Of a stretch of DNA of 34,537 bases, positions 12,203 through 17,308 are shown piece by piece; the stretch's first letter is position 1; each line of letters opens with the position of its first letter. A model generated the notes under the pieces. That model was not told the origin of the DNA, searched no databases, and saw nothing but the letters and a program-made list of their open reading frames with translations. Made by a program: the position numbers and the translations under genes. The stretch is from a virus: positions 1-34,537 of the IMG/VR virus record IMGVR_UViG_3300025732_000142; one strand, given 5' to 3'.

Positions 12203-12481
12203 TTATGCAGGTATCTCAATGCCAAATGTGGCAAGAGTAGCGCGTTTAGCACCATTACCCAATACACTCAACAGCACATTATCAGCGTCAATAACAGTAA
12301 CTGCAAAGTTTACAGTACTGCCAATAGCAACGCCTTTATCATATACAGTACTGTACATGATAGCACCAAACTGTTCTCCGTTGAATTCAACAGTACAGTT
12401 ATGGAACATTGTCCCGTTAACATTGGGTTTGCTGTTCTCAGCTACAGAGATTAATACTCCGGTTTTAATTAAATCTTCCAT
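12203..12481 (-). CDS. small beta-rich protein, possible OB-like fold
   Basis: A 92-residue protein with alternating beta stretches (T-G-V-L-I-S-V-A, N-C-T-V-E-F-N-G-E-Q-F-G-A-I-M, S-T-V-N-F-A-V-T-V-I-D-A-D-N-V-L-L-S-V). The pattern would suit a five-strand barrel, as in small nucleic-acid binding proteins. It has its own promoter-like element and strong terminator, consistent with high expression. Function not established. Confidence 0.7.
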   Translation of the reverse strand: MEDLIKTGVLISVAENSKPNVNGTMFHNCTVEFNGEQFGAIMYSTVYDKGVAIGSTVNFAVTVIDADNVLLSVLGNGAKRATLATFGIEIPA

Positions 12482-12523
12482 TGTGAAAAGTTTTAATGGG
12501 TTAATAAAATAAACAACAACAGT

Positions 12524-12538
12524 AGTAAAACACAGTTA
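12524..12538 (-). promoter_or_regulatory. TAACTGTG element, copy 2
   Basis: Minus strand TAACTGTGTTTTACT, 43 bases ahead of the ATG of the 12203-12481 gene. It is preceded by a run of eight T and a GAGCTACGCG block. Confidence 0.7.
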
Positions 12539-12660
12539 AAAAAAAGACGCGTAGCTCAAAAAGTGCAATGGCTTGTGCGGGGGTAATAGTGGGTAAAACA
12601 TAGCATTTTGTAACTACTTGATTATCAGCATCAAAGTCTACTTGCTCCACCGTGTGGATA

Positions 12661-12687
12661 AAAAGAAAGGGGATGTTACTCCCCTTT
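12661..12687 (-). terminator. terminator after the 12676-12822 gene
   Basis: AAAGGGG pairs with CCCCTTT on the minus strand and is followed by CTTTTT. The stem overlaps the stop codon. Confidence 0.8.
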
Positions 12688-12822
12688 CTCTATTTTCTCT
12701 TTAGTGTATATAGCATCAGGAATTACTACATCATCTATAAGAAAGTGTAATACTTTCTTAAGTTCTTCTAGTGTAATTTCATTTGCATAATACTTCTTAA
12801 TGTTTTGTTCCAAATAGTTCAT
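12676..12822 (-). CDS. small helical protein, unknown
   Basis: A 48-residue frame from ATG at 12822 to TAA. It is helical and charged (N-I-K-K-Y-Y-A-N-E-I-T-L-E-E-L-K-K-V-L). A good copy of the TAACTGTG element is not present ahead of it; only a loose TATCTGTAAAG is seen. It lies downstream of the terminator of the 12882-13103 gene, which may leak. Confidence 0.6.
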   Translation of the reverse strand: MNYLEQNIKKYYANEITLEELKKVLHFLIDDVVIPDAIYTKEKIEKGE

Positions 12823-12870
12823 AGCATATAATTTTAATTGTTTATTTCTTATTAAAGTTTCTTTACAGAT

Positions 12871-12893
12871 AAAAGGGGTTATTACACCCCTTT
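12871..12893 (-). terminator. terminator after the 12882-13103 gene
   Basis: AAGGGGT and AACCCCTT form the stem on the minus strand, followed by TT and A. It overlaps the last codons of the gene. Confidence 0.75.
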
Positions 12894-13103
12894 CTTGTAA
12901 TAAGCATCATCTGATAGCTTATATACTTCCCAAAGCTTTTCAACAAGTTTAGCAAGTTCTTCTGTATTAATCCTATTTTGATAGTATGCTTCATATTCCA
13001 TATTACCTAAATAAGTATACTCAGTATCATCACTTATTAAAGCTTGAATATGCTGAATAACATCAAGAAGTTCTTTCTTTGATTTGTTTGTTATAAATTC
13101 CAT
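12882..13103 (-). CDS. small acidic helical protein, unknown
   Basis: A 73-residue helical protein with many tyrosines (Y-T-Y-L-G-N-M-E-Y-E-A-Y-Y). It begins 28 bases after copy 3 of the promoter-like element and ends at its own terminator, so it is a single-gene unit. No domain recognised. Confidence 0.65.
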   Translation of the reverse strand: MEFITNKSKKELLDVIQHIQALISDDTEYTYLGNMEYEAYYQNRINTEELAKLVEKLWEVYKLSDDAYYKKGV

Positions 13104-13130
13104 AGTATATAGTTTTAATTGTTTAACAAT

Positions 13131-13145
13131 AGTAAGACACAGTTA
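13131..13145 (-). promoter_or_regulatory. TAACTGTG element, copy 3
   Basis: Minus strand TAACTGTGTCTTACT, ahead of the 12882-13103 gene. The preceding gene ends in an imperfect GAGGA/TCCTC hairpin that overlaps its stop codon. Confidence 0.7.
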
Positions 13146-13158
13146 AGACTCAGAGGAA

Positions 13159-13341
13159 TTAATCCTCCAAGTCTTCATTGTATTCAAATGTGCCTGTTTC
13201 TATATACTCTACAAGTTCTGCTTCATAAGCATATTCTATTTGAGCACTAGGCATTTCATAAATTTTTCTGCCGTCAACATCATCAACAGCAGTAATGGTA
13301 CCTGTAAAGCAGTACCATATAAAGATAATTTTTGCAATCAT
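13159..13341 (-). CDS. small protein with N-terminal hydrophobic segment
   Basis: A 60-residue protein. Residues 1-17 are hydrophobic (I-A-K-I-I-F-I-W-Y-C-F-T-G-T-I-T-A) and could be a signal or anchor. The rest is very acidic (E-Y-A-Y-E-A-E-L-V-E-Y-I-E...E-D-L-E-D). It is a single-gene cassette behind promoter-like copy 4. Unknown function. Confidence 0.65.
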   Translation of the reverse strand: MIAKIIFIWYCFTGTITAVDDVDGRKIYEMPSAQIEYAYEAELVEYIETGTFEYNEDLED

Positions 13342-13360
13342 AGTTTTAAATTTTAAGATT

Positions 13361-13375
13361 AGTAAGACACAGTTA
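13361..13375 (-). promoter_or_regulatory. TAACTGTG element, copy 4
   Basis: Minus strand TAACTGTGTCTTACT, 20 bases before the ATG of the 13159-13341 gene, the shortest leader of the set. Confidence 0.7.
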
Positions 13376-13381
13376 TTGAAT

Positions 13382-13402
13382 AAAAAGGGGATTACTCCCC
13401 TT
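13382..13402 (-). terminator. terminator after the 13401-13766 gene
   Basis: GGGG-AGTAAT-CCCC on the minus strand, followed by TTTTTA, starting at the stop codon. Confidence 0.85.
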
Positions 13403-13766
13403 ATAAGTTCTTAAACATATTAACTAAATCAGCATGGTCATCATTCCACTCATCTGGAATTTTAGGTAAGTCAGGCATATTCAAGTCTTTACCTGAATAG
13501 ACATGGTAGTCTAGTGATCCATAACCTCGGTACTTGCCAAATGTCTCTTGGACATATTCTTCAAGCATTTTCCACATTGCATTATAGTTGCACATTTCTT
13601 TACCATACTCTTTACTAGTTAAACCGTTAAATCTTGGTACATAACCCATAGTAAACCATGATGAATCACCTGTACATATTCGTACTTTCTCTGGTACAAA
13701 GGTGATAATAGGTACATTAATAGTTGTTTCAACTTCAATTTTTTTCATGTAAGTAAATGTTTTCAT
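13401..13766 (-). CDS. hypothetical protein
   Basis: A 121-residue protein, the longest of the cassette genes. The N-terminal half has beta stretches (V-E-T-T-I-N-V-P-I-I-T-F-V-P). The middle is rich in aromatic residues and the C-terminal part acidic (D-E-W-N-D-D-H-A-D-L). A second ATG at codon 7 is also possible. No family recognised. Confidence 0.65.
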   Translation of the reverse strand: MKTFTYMKKIEVETTINVPIITFVPEKVRICTGDSSWFTMGYVPRFNGLTSKEYGKEMCNYNAMWKMLEEYVQETFGKYRGYGSLDYHVYSGKDLNMPDLPKIPDEWNDDHADLVNMFKNL

Positions 13767-13792
13767 AACAAATAATTTAATTGGTTAATAGT

Positions 13793-13807
13793 AGTAAAAC
13801 ACAGTTA
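13793..13807 (-). promoter_or_regulatory. TAACTGTG element, copy 5
   Basis: Minus strand TAACTGTGTTTTACT followed by ACTATTAACCAATTAAA and the ATG of the 13401-13766 gene. Confidence 0.7.
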
Positions 13808-13815
13808 CACATAAA

Positions 13816-13840
13816 ACAAAAAGGGGAACTGATATCCCCC
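13816..13840 (-). terminator. terminator after the 13847-14176 gene
   Basis: GGGG(G) and CCCC form a stem around a short AT-rich loop on the minus strand, followed by TTTTTG. Confidence 0.75.
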
Positions 13841-13846
13841 TAATTA

Positions 13847-14176
13847 TTACCACTCAAATACTTCTGCAACATTAAGTTCTGCTTGTATCTCATCAGTTAC
13901 AGGTATGCTAAATACTATGTGTCCTGAACATACGTCCATAACATTGTCTTTAACATAGAACCCAATACTTGAAGTACACTTATGTCCATCGGGCTGAACT
14001 AACTGAACAGAACAATGATAGTATTCATGGCTCTTTGGATTTGGGGAACCAAAACATATTGCATTTGGGCTAAGTATTTCACGGGTTAGTGAACTTACTT
14101 CTCCTGTTGGCTTTTCCCCAAAGTTATCTGAACCTTGATTAAAGGCATCAATGGCAATTTTTGATAGATTTTTCAT
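13847..14176 (-). CDS. hypothetical protein
   Basis: A 109-residue soluble protein with scattered cysteine and histidine residues (H-E-Y-Y-H-C-S-V, H-K-C-T-S, V-C-S-G-H). These could bind a metal, but no standard motif spacing is present. The second half is beta-rich. Single-gene cassette behind element copy 6. Confidence 0.65.
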   Translation of the reverse strand: MKNLSKIAIDAFNQGSDNFGEKPTGEVSSLTREILSPNAICFGSPNPKSHEYYHCSVQLVQPDGHKCTSSIGFYVKDNVMDVCSGHIVFSIPVTDEIQAELNVAEVFEW

Positions 14177-14202
14177 GGTTAAATAATTTAAAAGTTATAA
14201 GT

Positions 14203-14217
14203 AGTAAGACACAGTTA
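14203..14217 (-). promoter_or_regulatory. TAACTGTG element, copy 6
   Basis: Minus strand TAACTGTGTCTTACT, 27 bases before the ATG of the 13847-14176 gene. Confidence 0.7.
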
Positions 14218-14228
14218 TGTATTTAAAA

Positions 14229-14250
14229 GAAAAAAAGGGGTTTCCCCCTT
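14229..14250 (-). terminator. terminator after the 14249-14410 gene
   Basis: GGGG-GAAA-CCCC (a GNRA-capped stem) on the minus strand, followed by TTTTTTTC. Confidence 0.85.
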
Positions 14251-14410
14251 AATCAACCATAAGCTTGTTTTCCTGTTTATAGGAATTTAGTAGGTCATAC
14301 AAGTCTTTTCTCTTTAACTTGGTTAATGAGTTTAGATACTTGTTATCAGGTTTTTGTCCTGATTTAATTAGTTCGGCTCTAATAAGAGCAATAATCATTT
14401 GAGTAAACAT
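14249..14410 (-). CDS. small basic helical protein
   Basis: A 53-residue frame from ATG at 14410 to TAA. Helical and basic (K-Y-L-N-S-L-T-K-L-K-R-K-D-L-Y-D-L-L-N-S-Y-K), a helix pair that could contact nucleic acid or protein. It is clearly a cassette gene, with element copy 7 ahead and a terminator behind. Function unknown. Confidence 0.65.
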   Translation of the reverse strand: MFTQMIIALIRAELIKSGQKPDNKYLNSLTKLKRKDLYDLLNSYKQENKLMVD

Positions 14411-14436
14411 AATAAAGAATTTAATGGTTCAATAAT

Positions 14437-14451
14437 AGTAGAGCACAGTTA
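14437..14451 (-). promoter_or_regulatory. TAACTGTG element, copy 7
   Basis: Minus strand TAACTGTGCTCTACT, then an AT-rich leader with AACCATTAAAT and the ATG at 14410. Confidence 0.7.
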
Positions 14452-14462
14452 CTATGTTAAAC

Positions 14463-14482
14463 AAAAAGGAGATTACTCTCCC
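14463..14482 (-). terminator. terminator after the 14473-14649 gene
   Basis: GGAGA pairs with TCTCC on the minus strand, followed by TTTTTG. Weaker than its neighbours. Confidence 0.65.
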
Positions 14483-14649
14483 TCTTGTTTAATCATTAGC
14501 ACTTGGAACAACCAATGTGTTCCTGTACTGTGGGTTTCAAACTTCTTGAGTAAACCTAGAGTAGTCCATTGGTTTATTTTAGTTTGAGCTTTGACGAGTG
14601 CCTCTGCATTTCCACAAGGCACTTCAATGAAAACAGTTTTGTATTTCAT
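14473..14649 (-). CDS. small protein, unknown
   Basis: A 58-residue frame from ATG at 14649 to TAA at 14473-14475. It starts beta-like (Y-K-T-V-F-I-E-V-P), has a helix (N-A-E-A-L-V-K-A-Q-T-K-I-N), and ends beta-like (H-W-L-F-Q-V-L-M-I). The beta-helix-beta order could be a small ferredoxin-like half-fold. Cassette gene behind element copy 8. Confidence 0.65.
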   Translation of the reverse strand: MKYKTVFIEVPCGNAEALVKAQTKINQWTTLGLLKKFETHSTGTHWLFQVLMIKQEGE

Positions 14650-14676
14650 GGTATAAAGAATTAAATGGTTATTAGC

Positions 14677-14691
14677 AGTAAGGCACAGTTA
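14677..14691 (-). promoter_or_regulatory. TAACTGTG element, copy 8
   Basis: Minus strand TAACTGTGCCTTACT, then AATAACCATTTAATTC and the ATG at 14649. Confidence 0.7.
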
Positions 14692-14697
14692 CAAAAC

Positions 14698-14717
14698 AAA
14701 AGGGGAACTTAATCCCC
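14698..14717 (-). terminator. terminator after the 14709-14858 gene
   Basis: GGGG and CCCC around an 8-base loop on the minus strand, followed by TTTTG; the stem overlaps the stop codon. Confidence 0.75.
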
Positions 14718-14858
14718 TAGCATTGGTGTGAGCATACATGCCCAGAACAAGCACATAAATCCCATAGATGCAAGTATGTTAGCACCCATAGACATTAATA
14801 CTCCAGAGAATGATCCTAATAGGATCACTCCAAATAAGTAAGCAGCAATTGTTTTCAT
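14709..14858 (-). CDS. small membrane protein
   Basis: A 49-residue, almost wholly hydrophobic protein (A-A-Y-L-F-G-V-I-L-L-G-S-F-S-G-V-L, then F-M-C-L-F-W-A-C-M-L), forming two short transmembrane helices with many glycine and methionine residues. Cassette gene behind element copy 9. Small phage membrane proteins of this kind often act on host membranes or transporters; no specific role can be given. Confidence 0.65.
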   Translation of the reverse strand: MKTIAAYLFGVILLGSFSGVLMSMGANILASMGFMCLFWACMLTPMLGD

Positions 14859-14883
14859 GGTTAATAGTTTAATAGTTATTAAT

Positions 14884-14898
14884 AGTAAAGCACAGTTA
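14884..14898 (-). promoter_or_regulatory. TAACTGTG element, copy 9
   Basis: Minus strand TAACTGTGCTTTACT, 26 bases before the ATG of the 14709-14858 gene. Confidence 0.7.
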
Positions 14899-14904
14899 AT
14901 ATAT

Positions 14905-14939
14905 CATTGTTAAGCCCCTAGTTTAGGAGCCTAACAATG
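14905..14939 (-). terminator. long hairpin overlapping the 3' end of the 14918-15106 gene
   Basis: CATTGTTA pairs with TAACAATG, and inside it GCCCCTA with TAGGAGC (one wobble). The stem includes the last codons and the stop. No T-run follows on the minus strand, so its action as a terminator is less certain than for its neighbours. Confidence 0.6.
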
Positions 14940-15106
14940 TCAGCAGCATTGAGTACCTTCATACAGATCTTAAAGCCAGCAGCAGGTGGACAATTGTCTA
15001 TGTATTGCTTTGCTAAGAATGCTGAATGTTTAGCACTAGCAGTGTATTGCAATGTAAGTACAGCTTGTCCTGAGTAATCTGTGATTGTTGCAAAGTAAAA
15101 TTTCAT
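14918..15106 (-). CDS. small protein, unknown
   Basis: A 62-residue protein with a beta start (K-F-Y-F-A-T-I-T-D-Y), a second beta (A-V-L-T-L-Q-Y-T-A), then a helix with A-K-H-S-A-F-L-A-K-Q-Y-I-D-N-C and a final helix. This beta-beta-helix order could be a small adaptor fold. Cassette gene behind element copy 10. Confidence 0.65.
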   Translation of the reverse strand: MKFYFATITDYSGQAVLTLQYTASAKHSAFLAKQYIDNCPPAAGFKICMKVLNAADIVRLLN

Positions 15107-15131
15107 GATAAATAATTTAATGGTTATGAAT

Positions 15132-15146
15132 AGTAAGACACAGTTA
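15132..15146 (-). promoter_or_regulatory. TAACTGTG element, copy 10
   Basis: Minus strand TAACTGTGTCTTACT, then ATTCATAACCATTAAAT and the ATG at 15106. Confidence 0.7.
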
Positions 15147-15151
15147 CTAAC

Positions 15152-15169
15152 AAAAGGGGATTATCCCCC
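15152..15169 (-). terminator. terminator after the 15174-15332 gene
   Basis: GGGGG and CCCC around a short AT loop on the minus strand, followed by TTTTG. Confidence 0.8.
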
Positions 15170-15173
15170 TCTT

Positions 15174-15332
15174 TTAATCCTCACTCCAAAACTCTATAAT
15201 CTCATATCCCATTAAACATTTACCTAACCCACCATATACTTCCCAAACTTCCTCTTTATTAACAAAATATTTTTCACATAACCCTTCTACATTATTACCA
15301 TTTTCATCCCAAACAATTTTATTATACCACAT
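15174..15332 (-). CDS. small protein, first gene of the left arm
   Basis: A 52-residue frame from ATG at 15332 to TAA. It is rich in tryptophan and glycine (I-V-W-D-E-N-G, E-V-W-E-V-Y-G-G-L-G-K) with two cysteines. It is the gene nearest the divergent region on the left side and has its own promoter-like element and terminator, so it is probably expressed early (inference). Confidence 0.65.
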   Translation of the reverse strand: MWYNKIVWDENGNNVEGLCEKYFVNKEEVWEVYGGLGKCLMGYEIIEFWSED

Positions 15333-15359
15333 ATCTTTAAATTTAATTGATTCAATAAT

Positions 15360-15374
15360 AGTATGACACAGTTA
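15360..15374 (-). promoter_or_regulatory. TAACTGTG element, copy 11
   Basis: Minus strand TAACTGTGTCATACT, the outermost copy, next to the divergent control region and ahead of the 15174-15332 gene. Confidence 0.7.
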
Positions 15375-15394
15375 CTGTATATAGTATGTACTAG

Positions 15395-15552
15395 ATACTA
15401 GATGATGTAGCACAGCAGCAAGCATATACTACACATAACACATAAGCCCTATAGTACTATAGTATATCTAACACATAGCACATGTGATACACATCCAGAT
15501 AGGGCTAACATCTTTTTCCTGCTAGAATATTTTTTTGTATTGCATCTAGTAT
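15395..15552. repeat. nested inverted repeats
   Basis: ATACTAGATG (15395-15404) is complementary to CATCTAGTAT (15543-15552). Inside, AGCCCTAT (15445-15452) pairs with ATAGGGCT (15499-15506). Inside that is the 14-bp palindrome CTATAGTACTATAG (15449-15462). Further inside CACATGTG is also palindromic. The short motif ACACATA recurs several times. Confidence 0.7.
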
Positions 15553-15577
15553 ATGAGATTGGTCTGTGTGATTCATA

Positions 15578-15611
15578 GGGGGTAGCACCACTTAGCTCAG
15601 CCCCCCGGGGG
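15578..15611. repeat. GC-only palindrome with competing hairpin
   Basis: CCCCCGGGGG at 15602-15611 is a perfect palindrome in very AT-rich DNA. The same C-run can also pair with GGGGG at 15578-15582, giving a second hairpin with an AGC/GCT inner stem. Confidence 0.65.
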
Positions 15612-15704
15612 TCAAACAGGTAAGATCCCTAACACTCTCAAGAACAAAATATTTTTTTATATAGAAATTTTTTTTATATTTACCCAAAGTTTATTTACTC
15701 ATAG

Positions 15705-15741
15705 CAAGGGCCTGGAGTTGAAAGCCCGGGCCTTTGTTAGT
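15705..15741 (+). terminator. hairpin with T-run ahead of the first rightward gene
   Basis: CAAGGGCCTGG pairs with CCGGGCCTTTG (11 bp, with wobbles), followed by TTAGTTTTT. It stands 20 bases before the first rightward ATG, so it could be an attenuator or the end of a short leader RNA. Confidence 0.55.
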
Positions 15742-15757
15742 TTTTAATATTTATGTT

Positions 15758-16024
15758 ATGAACTGTTATAAGACTATATACATGTATTTGATACACATTC
15801 TTATGGGAATTGCTATAGGGTATTTTCTGTTTAGCTGTAAGTCATCTAAAGACTGTGATGCTTATGGAATTGTTACTGTTGATGGTTATGACTATGTTCA
15901 AGTTATTGGATATACAGATACAGTTCCAGTTCTTGGTCAAGAGATATTGTATTTACCAAAAGGTGAATATGAAATAAGAATGTGGTCAAGTAATACTTCT
16001 AAAACTATAAAAGTTAAATTATAA
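15758..16024 (+). CDS. lipoprotein with C-D-A-Y-G motif
   Basis: An 88-residue protein from ATG at 15758; the frame is open from a TTG at 15734, but ATG is preferred. Residues about 8-27 are a hydrophobic signal ending in a lipobox-like F-L-F-S-C. C-D-A-Y-G follows 8 residues later, as in the 8384-8527 lipoprotein. The rest is beta-rich (Y-V-Q-V-I-G-Y-T-D-T-V). It is probably anchored in the host envelope. Function unknown; superinfection exclusion is one possibility. Confidence 0.7.
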   Translation: MNCYKTIYMYLIHILMGIAIGYFLFSCKSSKDCDAYGIVTVDGYDYVQVIGYTDTVPVLGQEILYLPKGEYEIRMWSSNTSKTIKVKL

Positions 16025-16028
16025 TTCT

Positions 16029-16036
16029 TATATTAG
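16029..16036 (+). promoter_or_regulatory. TATATTAG box 3 bases before an ATG
   Basis: TATATTAG-TAT-ATG. The same box and spacing occur at 17298 and 18483. The box resembles TAnnTTTG, and the spacing would put transcription start at or near the A of the ATG. Confidence 0.5.
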
Positions 16037-16039
16037 TAT

Positions 16040-16486
16040 ATGAAGAAGTTTGACATGGGTAAATATATTCTGCTCATTGGTAATGATGCTACCGAGATCT
16101 TTGATTATTACAAGGTTCCAGAGATGCATGGTTTAAGTAGAGCAGATGCACAAGCAGAAGAAGTAGATAAGACCACCGGCAATGGGGTTTATATATATGG
16201 TCTTACTAACTATGATCCCGCTGATAAGAAGTTAACAGCAAAAGCTCCCCACAAACCTTTCTTGTTTTTGAACATGGGTACTTTCAAGAAGTATTCTACT
16301 ACAGAGAAAGCCACAGCTGTTATGCATGAAACTATGCACATGAGTATTCTACTAAATAACTGGAAGATAGTGGACAAGGAAGAAGAGGTTATATCTTTTG
16401 CAGAAGAAGAAGCAAACAAGATCATTGAGAAACTAAATCTTGATAAGAAAGAACAACCAAAGAAAAACTTCTTCTCTAGAAAATAA
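16040..16486 (+). CDS. zincin-like metallopeptidase
   Basis: A 148-residue protein. A-V-M-H-E-T-M-H-M at residues 93-101 contains H-E-x-x-H (H96, E97, H100), and acidic residues at 114-124 could give the third zinc ligand as in gluzincins. The preceding K-P-F-L-F-L-N-M-G is a typical edge strand before the active-site helix. Zinc peptidases of this kind occur in crAss-like phages. No signal peptide, so it acts in the cytoplasm or virion. The substrate is unknown. The C-terminus is basic (K-K-N-F-F-S-R-K). Confidence 0.75.
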   Translation: MKKFDMGKYILLIGNDATEIFDYYKVPEMHGLSRADAQAEEVDKTTGNGVYIYGLTNYDPADKKLTAKAPHKPFLFLNMGTFKKYSTTEKATAVMHETMHMSILLNNWKIVDKEEEVISFAEEEANKIIEKLNLDKKEQPKKNFFSRK

Positions 16487-17118
16487 TGGCATATATAGAA
16501 CACAATTTTTTTCCTCTCAAGGTATTTGTGAGGAATGAATACATGTACCAACATACCAAAGGTCATGGAGAATTTACTCCGGGGGTAGTAATATCTGTAA
16601 GATGTATGCCGGGGCAAGCAGCATTGTTCCAGGTATTGTTAGAGAATGGTGTACTTAGAGATAAACTACCAAGTCATGCCCTACTGACTAAGCCTGAGTT
16701 ACCGGATCCAGATCTTCCATTTCACTTTCTACAGATATGGAATTGCTTCTCTTATAACTTTACTTTGTTACATCTATCATATCTTTATGATGCACCAGTA
16801 GAAGTGTATATGAAAGATCACAAGTTCTACCCAGGTAGTTACTATGCAACAATAAACTGGGGGTCAAATGACTTTAATACAGATTTATCTTTAGCTGAAG
16901 ATGCATTAGAACACAAGAGTCATCATATTATTTTACTTGACAACGGGCAAATAGCTCTTCAACCAAATAATAGAATCAAGTGGTCTGAACCAAGCTTTGT
17001 AACTAAACCATTTCCTGAAAGACCAGATTACTTGGTTAACAAAGATTACTATAACTGTGAGGGATTTGATAAATGGCACACAGAAGATTCAGAAAGAATG
17101 TTTTATGATAACGAATAA
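16486..17118 (+). CDS. conserved hypothetical protein
   Basis: A 210-residue soluble protein with many aromatic residues (D-L-P-F-H-F-L-Q-I-W-N-C-F-S-Y-N-F) and a tyrosine-rich, acidic end. The start overlaps the stop of the metallopeptidase gene (TAATG), so the two are coupled and may act together. I do not recognise a family. Confidence 0.7.
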   Translation: MAYIEHNFFPLKVFVRNEYMYQHTKGHGEFTPGVVISVRCMPGQAALFQVLLENGVLRDKLPSHALLTKPELPDPDLPFHFLQIWNCFSYNFTLLHLSYLYDAPVEVYMKDHKFYPGSYYATINWGSNDFNTDLSLAEDALEHKSHHIILLDNGQIALQPNNRIKWSEPSFVTKPFPERPDYLVNKDYYNCEGFDKWHTEDSERMFYDNE

Positions 17119-17152
17119 TTGAGTATATTATATAGTACTTAATTATTTAATC

Positions 17153-17290
17153 ATGGCAAAAATAAAAGAACTAACAACAAAACTTACTAAAGTAAAAGTA
17201 TCCCGTCCAGGTATACATGCTAAATCAAAAACTAGCCAACTTAAATCTAGCAAGAAATATAAAAAGTTATATAGAGGTCAGGGTAAATAA
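17153..17290 (+). CDS. small basic conserved phage protein
   Basis: A 45-residue very basic protein. Its sequence R-P-G-I-H-A-K-S-K-T-S...S-K-K-Y-K-K-L-Y-R-G-Q-G is typical of a short protein found widely in Bacteroidota phages, with the G-x-H-A/S-K-x-K-T-S and Y-x-K-x-Y-R-G-Q-G pattern. The charge implies nucleic-acid or ribosome binding; this is inferred. Confidence 0.8.
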   Translation: MAKIKELTTKLTKVKVSRPGIHAKSKTSQLKSSKKYKKLYRGQGK

Positions 17291-17297
17291 ATTTTAT

Positions 17298-17305
17298 TAT
17301 ATTTG
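17298..17305 (+). promoter_or_regulatory. TATATTTG box 3 bases before an ATG
   Basis: TATATTTG-CCT-ATG; an exact TAnnTTTG match with the same spacing as at 16029 and 18483, which supports a leaderless transcript of the GroES-like gene. Confidence 0.55.
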
Positions 17306-17308
17306 CCT

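Larger units (their letters stand above)
15375..15757. other. divergent intergenic region, candidate control region or origin
   Basis: No credible gene lies in these 380 bases between the leftward and rightward arms. Nested inverted repeats lie at 15395-15552, a GC-only palindrome at 15602-15611, an AT-rich tract with long T-runs at 15647-15690, and a strong hairpin at 15705-15736. The plus-strand sequence TATATTTA at 15675-15682 resembles a -7 box. This is where phage arms usually start transcription and where replication may start; neither is proved by sequence alone. Confidence 0.55.

Noticed and set aside
12501-12650. A 49-codon minus-strand frame with GTG start between two cassettes
   Set aside because: The first 36 codons look partly coding, but the start is GTG with no leader element, it follows a terminator directly, and its end runs through the TAACTGTG element and a T-run. 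A decayed gene is possible; I cannot support a real one.
12106-15374. Regularly repeated 15-base element as a CRISPR array
   Set aside because: Spacing is 110-590 bases with genes in between, the element is not palindromic, and no cas genes are present. It fits promoters better.
15578-15611. tRNA or tRNA remnant in the divergent region (TTAGCTCAG-like piece)
   Set aside because: Only a D-arm-like hairpin can be drawn. There is no anticodon or T arm at the right spacing on either strand.
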